DNA from: an uncultured beta proteobacterium
Lineage (GTDB): Bacteria; Pseudomonadota; Gammaproteobacteria; Burkholderiales; Burkholderiaceae
Assembly (NCBI GenBank): GCA_903843315.1
Contig: CAIMPQ010000134.1
Coordinates: forward strand, 1 to 17,363
DNA: 17,363 nt
Reading direction: 5' to 3'
The notes below the pieces were generated by a model that saw only the letters and a program-made list of their open reading frames with translations, was not told the origin of the DNA and searched no databases. A program made the translations under genes and the position numbers. This document shows positions 14,200-17,363 of this stretch, in pieces; the stretch's first letter is position 1; each line of letters starts with the position of its first letter.

Positions 14200-14652
14200 T
14201 TAACCGCCGCAACCACCTAAAGTCACTTTGACTTCTTTAACCGCCATGCTCCACTTGCCATCGGCTTTTACCAAGGCGTATACGTTGGAGGTTTGACCCA
14301 TCTTGATACGGGTAGTCACAAATGGTTCTGTGCCAGCAGGGATAAAGAATTGAGCAGCTAAGGCACTTGGGTTTTTCTCAACCAAGATTGCCATCTGTTC
14401 TGCTTTCAGCGTGGTTGTAATTCCAACAGGAACTACCGCACCATTTTCTGCAATATCAGGGGCGTTCAATGTAACGGCGGCTGATTTGTCTGGGCTACCA
14501 GCGCCCAAGATTTTGAATACGTCGTCAAGACTCTTACCTTCGAAAGCGGCTTTATTCCACTCCTGTGCTTGGGCTATGCTTATAAGACCCGCAGAAGCCA
14601 TCAAGCCGAATACGGCTGAATATTTCAATAAACTGCGTCGCTGCTGATTCAT
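14200..14652 (-). CDS. soxY: Sulfur-carrier protein SoxY
   Basis: A 150-residue protein that carries every Sox intermediate on the cysteine of its C-terminal GGCGG tail (Cys148), present here intact. The Tat signal QRRSLLK (4-10) leads to cleavage after AQA. The beta-rich body has VPVGI and the FFIPAGTEPFVTTRIKMG segment typical of SoxY. AAGGAG lies seven bases before the ATG at 14652. The 81-base gap to soxD is AT-rich and has a weak -10-like GATAAT at 14692-14687, which could be an internal promoter, but no convincing -35 is seen. Confidence 0.97.
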   Translation of the reverse strand: MNQQRRSLLKYSAVFGLMASAGLISIAQAQEWNKAAFEGKSLDDVFKILGAGSPDKSAAVTLNAPDIAENGAVVPVGITTTLKAEQMAILVEKNPSALAAQFFIPAGTEPFVTTRIKMGQTSNVYALVKADGKWSMAVKEVKVTLGGCGG

Positions 14653-14733
14653 AAAAACTCCTTTAATAATCTTTTACTGTGAATATATTATCTGCTTTCC
14701 AATAAAACCTACTGGTAATTACTTATGCGCCCC

Positions 14734-15813
14734 TTATTTACCTCCTGAGAGAACCCAAACCACTAATACCTTGCGATCTTCTTCGGATAATTGACTTTGT
14801 GGAGGCATTGGAATGGGGCCCCAAACCCCAGACCCACCATTCTTTACCTTAGTCATTAATTTCTCTACGGCCCCACTCTGACCTTGGTACTTAGCAGAGA
14901 TATCCGCGATAGATGGCCCCACCAATTTAGTACTCATCGCATGACATGCCGAACAATTCTCATTTTTAAACATGGCTGCGGGACCCTTTGCAGCAGAATG
15001 GGTTTCGGAGGCGTGCGCCAATCCCTCGCCTGAAGCGCCTGGCAATTTAGCCAGAGGCGGTTTTGTGGAATCAGAACCACGGAAAGGTCCATATTGGCGA
15101 TTTTGTTCTGCAATGTTGCCATGGGCATTTCTGGCGTAATCGGGAAGCTCTGATCCAATCTGTACAAATGCCACGCAGTTGGTCATACAGGTACTGCCAT
15201 TCACATCAGGCTTACCCTTTGAATTCCATAAACCATGCTTTAGAGTCATGCCATTTCGGTTTGGCATCCTTTTTTGTACTTCCGCAATATTGGTATTACT
15301 GAGAACATAATCGTCTGGCACTATCTCTGCCATGCTGAGTAAATACGCAACTACCGCATAGGTGTCATCAACCGATAATGACCTTGGCGCATTCCAAGGC
15401 ATGGCACGATAGATGTAATCCCATAGTGAAGAAACCGTTGCTACCTTCATGATGGTCGATCTCTGCGGCTGCTTTCTATCCGTAAGAGAGGCAACCCTTC
15501 CTGTTTTAATGTCATCTACAGTGGTGCCGCCGATGATCGGAGTAAAAATCTCATTTGATTCACCGAAGGTGCCATGGCAAACAGCACATTTGGTCTCCCA
15601 AACTTGCTGACCTACTTGGGTTGAGCCAGATCCTTTTGGAAGCCCTTTGAAATCGGGGCGAACATCAATATCCCATGCCTCAACCTCGGCAGGAGTGGCA
15701 TCTCTACCAATACCAGGAAATCGATTGCTGGCGTTTTGTGCATTGGCAGTAACAGTTGCAAAAACTGCTAGCAGCAATGCTATGGAAGTAGCAAACTTAA
15801 CCAACTTGTACAT
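14734..15813 (-). CDS. soxD: Sulfane dehydrogenase cytochrome subunit SoxD
   Basis: A 359-residue secreted dihaem cytochrome that takes electrons from SoxC. A signal peptide ends near ANA (residue 25). The haem motifs are CAVCH (76-80) and CSACH (287-291), with probable Met ligands in RAMPWNAP (Met138) and PIPMPPQS (Met336). An extra cysteine pair, CMTNC (209-213), lies in the linker. The ATG at 15813 is chosen by the excellent GGGGAGG eight bases upstream; the frame is open 40 codons earlier. The gene overlaps the soxC 3' end by 17 bases, so the subunits are translationally coupled. The C-terminal haem domain resembles other cytochrome c domains. Confidence 0.95.
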   Translation of the reverse strand: MYKLVKFATSIALLLAVFATVTANAQNASNRFPGIGRDATPAEVEAWDIDVRPDFKGLPKGSGSTQVGQQVWETKCAVCHGTFGESNEIFTPIIGGTTVDDIKTGRVASLTDRKQPQRSTIMKVATVSSLWDYIYRAMPWNAPRSLSVDDTYAVVAYLLSMAEIVPDDYVLSNTNIAEVQKRMPNRNGMTLKHGLWNSKGKPDVNGSTCMTNCVAFVQIGSELPDYARNAHGNIAEQNRQYGPFRGSDSTKPPLAKLPGASGEGLAHASETHSAAKGPAAMFKNENCSACHAMSTKLVGPSIADISAKYQGQSGAVEKLMTKVKNGGSGVWGPIPMPPQSQLSEEDRKVLVVWVLSGGK

Positions 15814-17197
15814 TGCTAACCTCCCCATTTGAGGCAACTTTCCAAGATTGGATTGCATTGTTGTGATAAATAGAGCGAGTACCACGCACATCGCGCAACA
15901 TTTTGATTGTGGGCTGCACATAGCCAGTGTCATCTACTGCTCTCGATTGCAATATCGAAGGTGAGCCATCCCATACCCAGTCAATATTGAAACGAGTAAT
16001 GGATTTAGTAAGAACTGGAGTCTCTAGGCGTGCAGTGCGCCAATTGTTTCCGCCATCAAACGAAACATCCACGCGCTTAATCTTGCCACGGCCAGACCAT
16101 GCCATCCCACTGACGTTGTAAAAGCCTTTATCGAGAAGTTGCTGACCTCCAGATGGCGTTGTAATGACAGACTTACATTCTTGAATAGAGGTGTATTGCC
16201 GTGCGAGTCCATCCGGCATTAAATCGTTGTAATGAACTGCTTCATCTTTAGTGGCATAGGGCATGTCACCTACTTCCAAGCGACGTAGCCACTTCACCCA
16301 GCTCACTCCCTGAACCCCTGGCACCACTAAGCGAAGCGGAAAACCGTTTTCTGGTCGCAACATTTCGCCATTCATACCCCAGGCAACAATGGCATCATTT
16401 AATACGTCATCCAAATTTACGGTTCGTGTCATACCTGAACCATCTCCACCTTCAGCAAGCATGAACTTGCCTTTTTTCAAATCTGCACCGCACTCATCAA
16501 GTAATACCTTCAGTGGTACACCAGTAAATTCACAGCACGACAACATGCCATGGGTGTACTGCACTGTCGGAACAGCGACGTTACCCCATTCCAAGCCGGT
16601 ATTCGCACCGCACTCAATAAAGTAAATACGGGATACTGATGGCAGACGCATGAGATCGTTCATCGTAAACACCCGGTTATGCTTTACCAAGCCATTGACC
16701 ATCAATCGATGCATCTCTGGATCTATGTTGTACCAACCCTGATGTTGCCTTTCAAAATGCAAGCCATTAGGAGTAATGATGCCGAATAGACCCTGCAATG
16801 GTGTGAATGCTACGGATGCAGCTGAAACCCTAGTCAACCCAGGAGACTCTCGACGAATTAAGTTAGCCTCATAGATGGAAGGAGTTCCATAAGGCATAGT
16901 GGCCACATTCTTTCCCAATGTGGTTTGCCAAACCTGCTTTTCTAAAATGGCTGGGTCGCCATCACCTGCAGCAAATGCCATTGGCGCAGACAAACCTGCG
17001 GCGGCGCCACCTAAAGCGGAGAAGAATCCTTTACGCAGAAAGCCGCGACGAGTTTCATCAAGTCCATTGGAATTAATGTCAGTAATTAAGTCTTGAGAAA
17101 TAAAGTGCTCTGGGGCTTTAACCAGGCGAGCCGTATTGACCGGCTTCTCTACCGCAGTAATATCCTGCGCACTTAATTCAATTTGCTTCTTAGTCAT
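15797..17197 (-). CDS. soxC: Sulfane dehydrogenase molybdoenzyme SoxC
   Basis: A 466-residue periplasmic molybdenum enzyme of the sulfite-oxidase family that oxidises the sulfane sulfur bound to SoxY, giving six extra electrons per thiosulfate. The Tat signal (TRRGFLRKG, 49-57) lies after an unusually long 48-residue leader. The molybdenum-ligand cysteine is Cys196 in FIECGANTG; a C-terminal dimerisation domain with VDVSFDGGNNW follows. GAGG lies about seven bases before the ATG at 17197. It is the first sox gene after the regulator, 36 bases behind it. Presence of SoxCD marks the complete pathway to sulfate without sulfur globules. Confidence 0.96.
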   Translation of the reverse strand: MTKKQIELSAQDITAVEKPVNTARLVKAPEHFISQDLITDINSNGLDETRRGFLRKGFFSALGGAAAGLSAPMAFAAGDGDPAILEKQVWQTTLGKNVATMPYGTPSIYEANLIRRESPGLTRVSAASVAFTPLQGLFGIITPNGLHFERQHQGWYNIDPEMHRLMVNGLVKHNRVFTMNDLMRLPSVSRIYFIECGANTGLEWGNVAVPTVQYTHGMLSCCEFTGVPLKVLLDECGADLKKGKFMLAEGGDGSGMTRTVNLDDVLNDAIVAWGMNGEMLRPENGFPLRLVVPGVQGVSWVKWLRRLEVGDMPYATKDEAVHYNDLMPDGLARQYTSIQECKSVITTPSGGQQLLDKGFYNVSGMAWSGRGKIKRVDVSFDGGNNWRTARLETPVLTKSITRFNIDWVWDGSPSILQSRAVDDTGYVQPTIKMLRDVRGTRSIYHNNAIQSWKVASNGEVSNVQVG

Positions 17198-17233
17198 TTG
17201 ACCTCTACTTAAAAAGTGAATTACTACAAATAC

Positions 17234-17363
17234 TTAATGAATATCTTCAGCAATCTTTGCGCAGACTATCTGACACATCTCTACGGTTGCGTTATCCGCA
17301 ATCGAGTAATAAACCGTTACACCTTCTTTGCGCCTCAGCAAAATGCCCGCTTTATGCAATGCC
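17234..17363 (-). CDS. ArsR-family regulator, C-terminal part (SoxR/BigR-like)
   Basis: The last 42 residues of a regulator whose N-terminus lies beyond the right edge. HKAGILLRRKEGVTVYYSIA is the end of the winged helix-turn-helix and wing of ArsR/SmtB proteins, followed by a last helix with EMCQIVCAKI. The two cysteines four residues apart in the final helix resemble sensor cysteines of persulfide-responsive members such as SoxR, BigR and SqrR, but the partner cysteine of those proteins lies outside the window. It is co-directional with soxC (36 bases), so it is probably the first gene of the operon and controls it. Confidence 0.8.
   Translation of the reverse strand, partial: ALHKAGILLRRKEGVTVYYSIADNATVEMCQIVCAKIAEDIH

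Noticed and set aside
14653..14733. Internal promoter before soxY
   Set aside because: A -10-like GATAAT exists but no -35 at suitable spacing, so it was not listed as a feature.
14934..15167. Minus-strand frame of 77 codons inside soxD
   Set aside because: Lies within the coding sequence of soxD in another frame. The soxD frame is continuous and complete, so this is not a frameshift product.
1..17363. Insertion sequences, integrase genes or CRISPR arrays
   Set aside because: No transposase or integrase motif, terminal inverted repeats or spaced direct-repeat array was seen on either strand.

Overview
The window looks like a chromosomal stretch from a betaproteobacterium of the Burkholderiales. 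The moderate base composition and gene content fit Polynucleobacter or a close freshwater relative; the genus is an inference from protein resemblance, not from a search. No mobile element, integrase, rRNA or CRISPR array is visible.

Layout. Bases 1-309 hold no convincing complete gene, only an exact FNR-type palindrome (79-92), a decayed 3' half of a tRNA-like sequence (122-158) and a decayed copy of a terminator (235-278). A small membrane protein of the hydroxylaminobenzene-mutase type follows (310-843, minus). Next come a UUCG-loop terminator and a tRNA-like relic with an intact acceptor stem and ACCA end (908-1010), the ABC-F ATPase YbiT (1061-2668, minus) and a YhhQ-type queuosine-precursor transporter (2766-3476, minus). 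Glutaryl-CoA dehydrogenase (about 3570-4748) is the only plus-strand gene.

From 4741 to the right end every gene is on the minus strand, so it reads right to left. The order is: an ArsR-type regulator cut by the window edge, soxC, soxD, soxY, soxZ, soxA, soxX, soxB, a secreted DsrE-like protein, a SoxH-like metallo-hydrolase, a small secreted cytochrome c, one full-length and two half-length YeeE/YedE membrane proteins, a DUF442/TIGR01244 sulfurtransferase, a hot-dog thioesterase and the tRNA 2-selenouridine synthase MnmH.

How it works together. SoxAX joins thiosulfate to the carrier SoxYZ, SoxB releases sulfate, and SoxCD oxidises the sulfane sulfur. With SoxCD present the periplasmic pathway should oxidise thiosulfate completely to sulfate. 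The genes after soxB are less well understood. All plausibly handle bound sulfane sulfur: DsrE-like carrier, metallo-hydrolase, cytochrome, YeeE transporters and a rhodanese-type sulfurtransferase. The half-YeeE pair, the DUF442 protein and the ArsR regulator resemble parts of bigR-type persulfide-detoxification operons, here attached to a complete Sox operon. This tail is the best candidate for an incompletely described system in the window.
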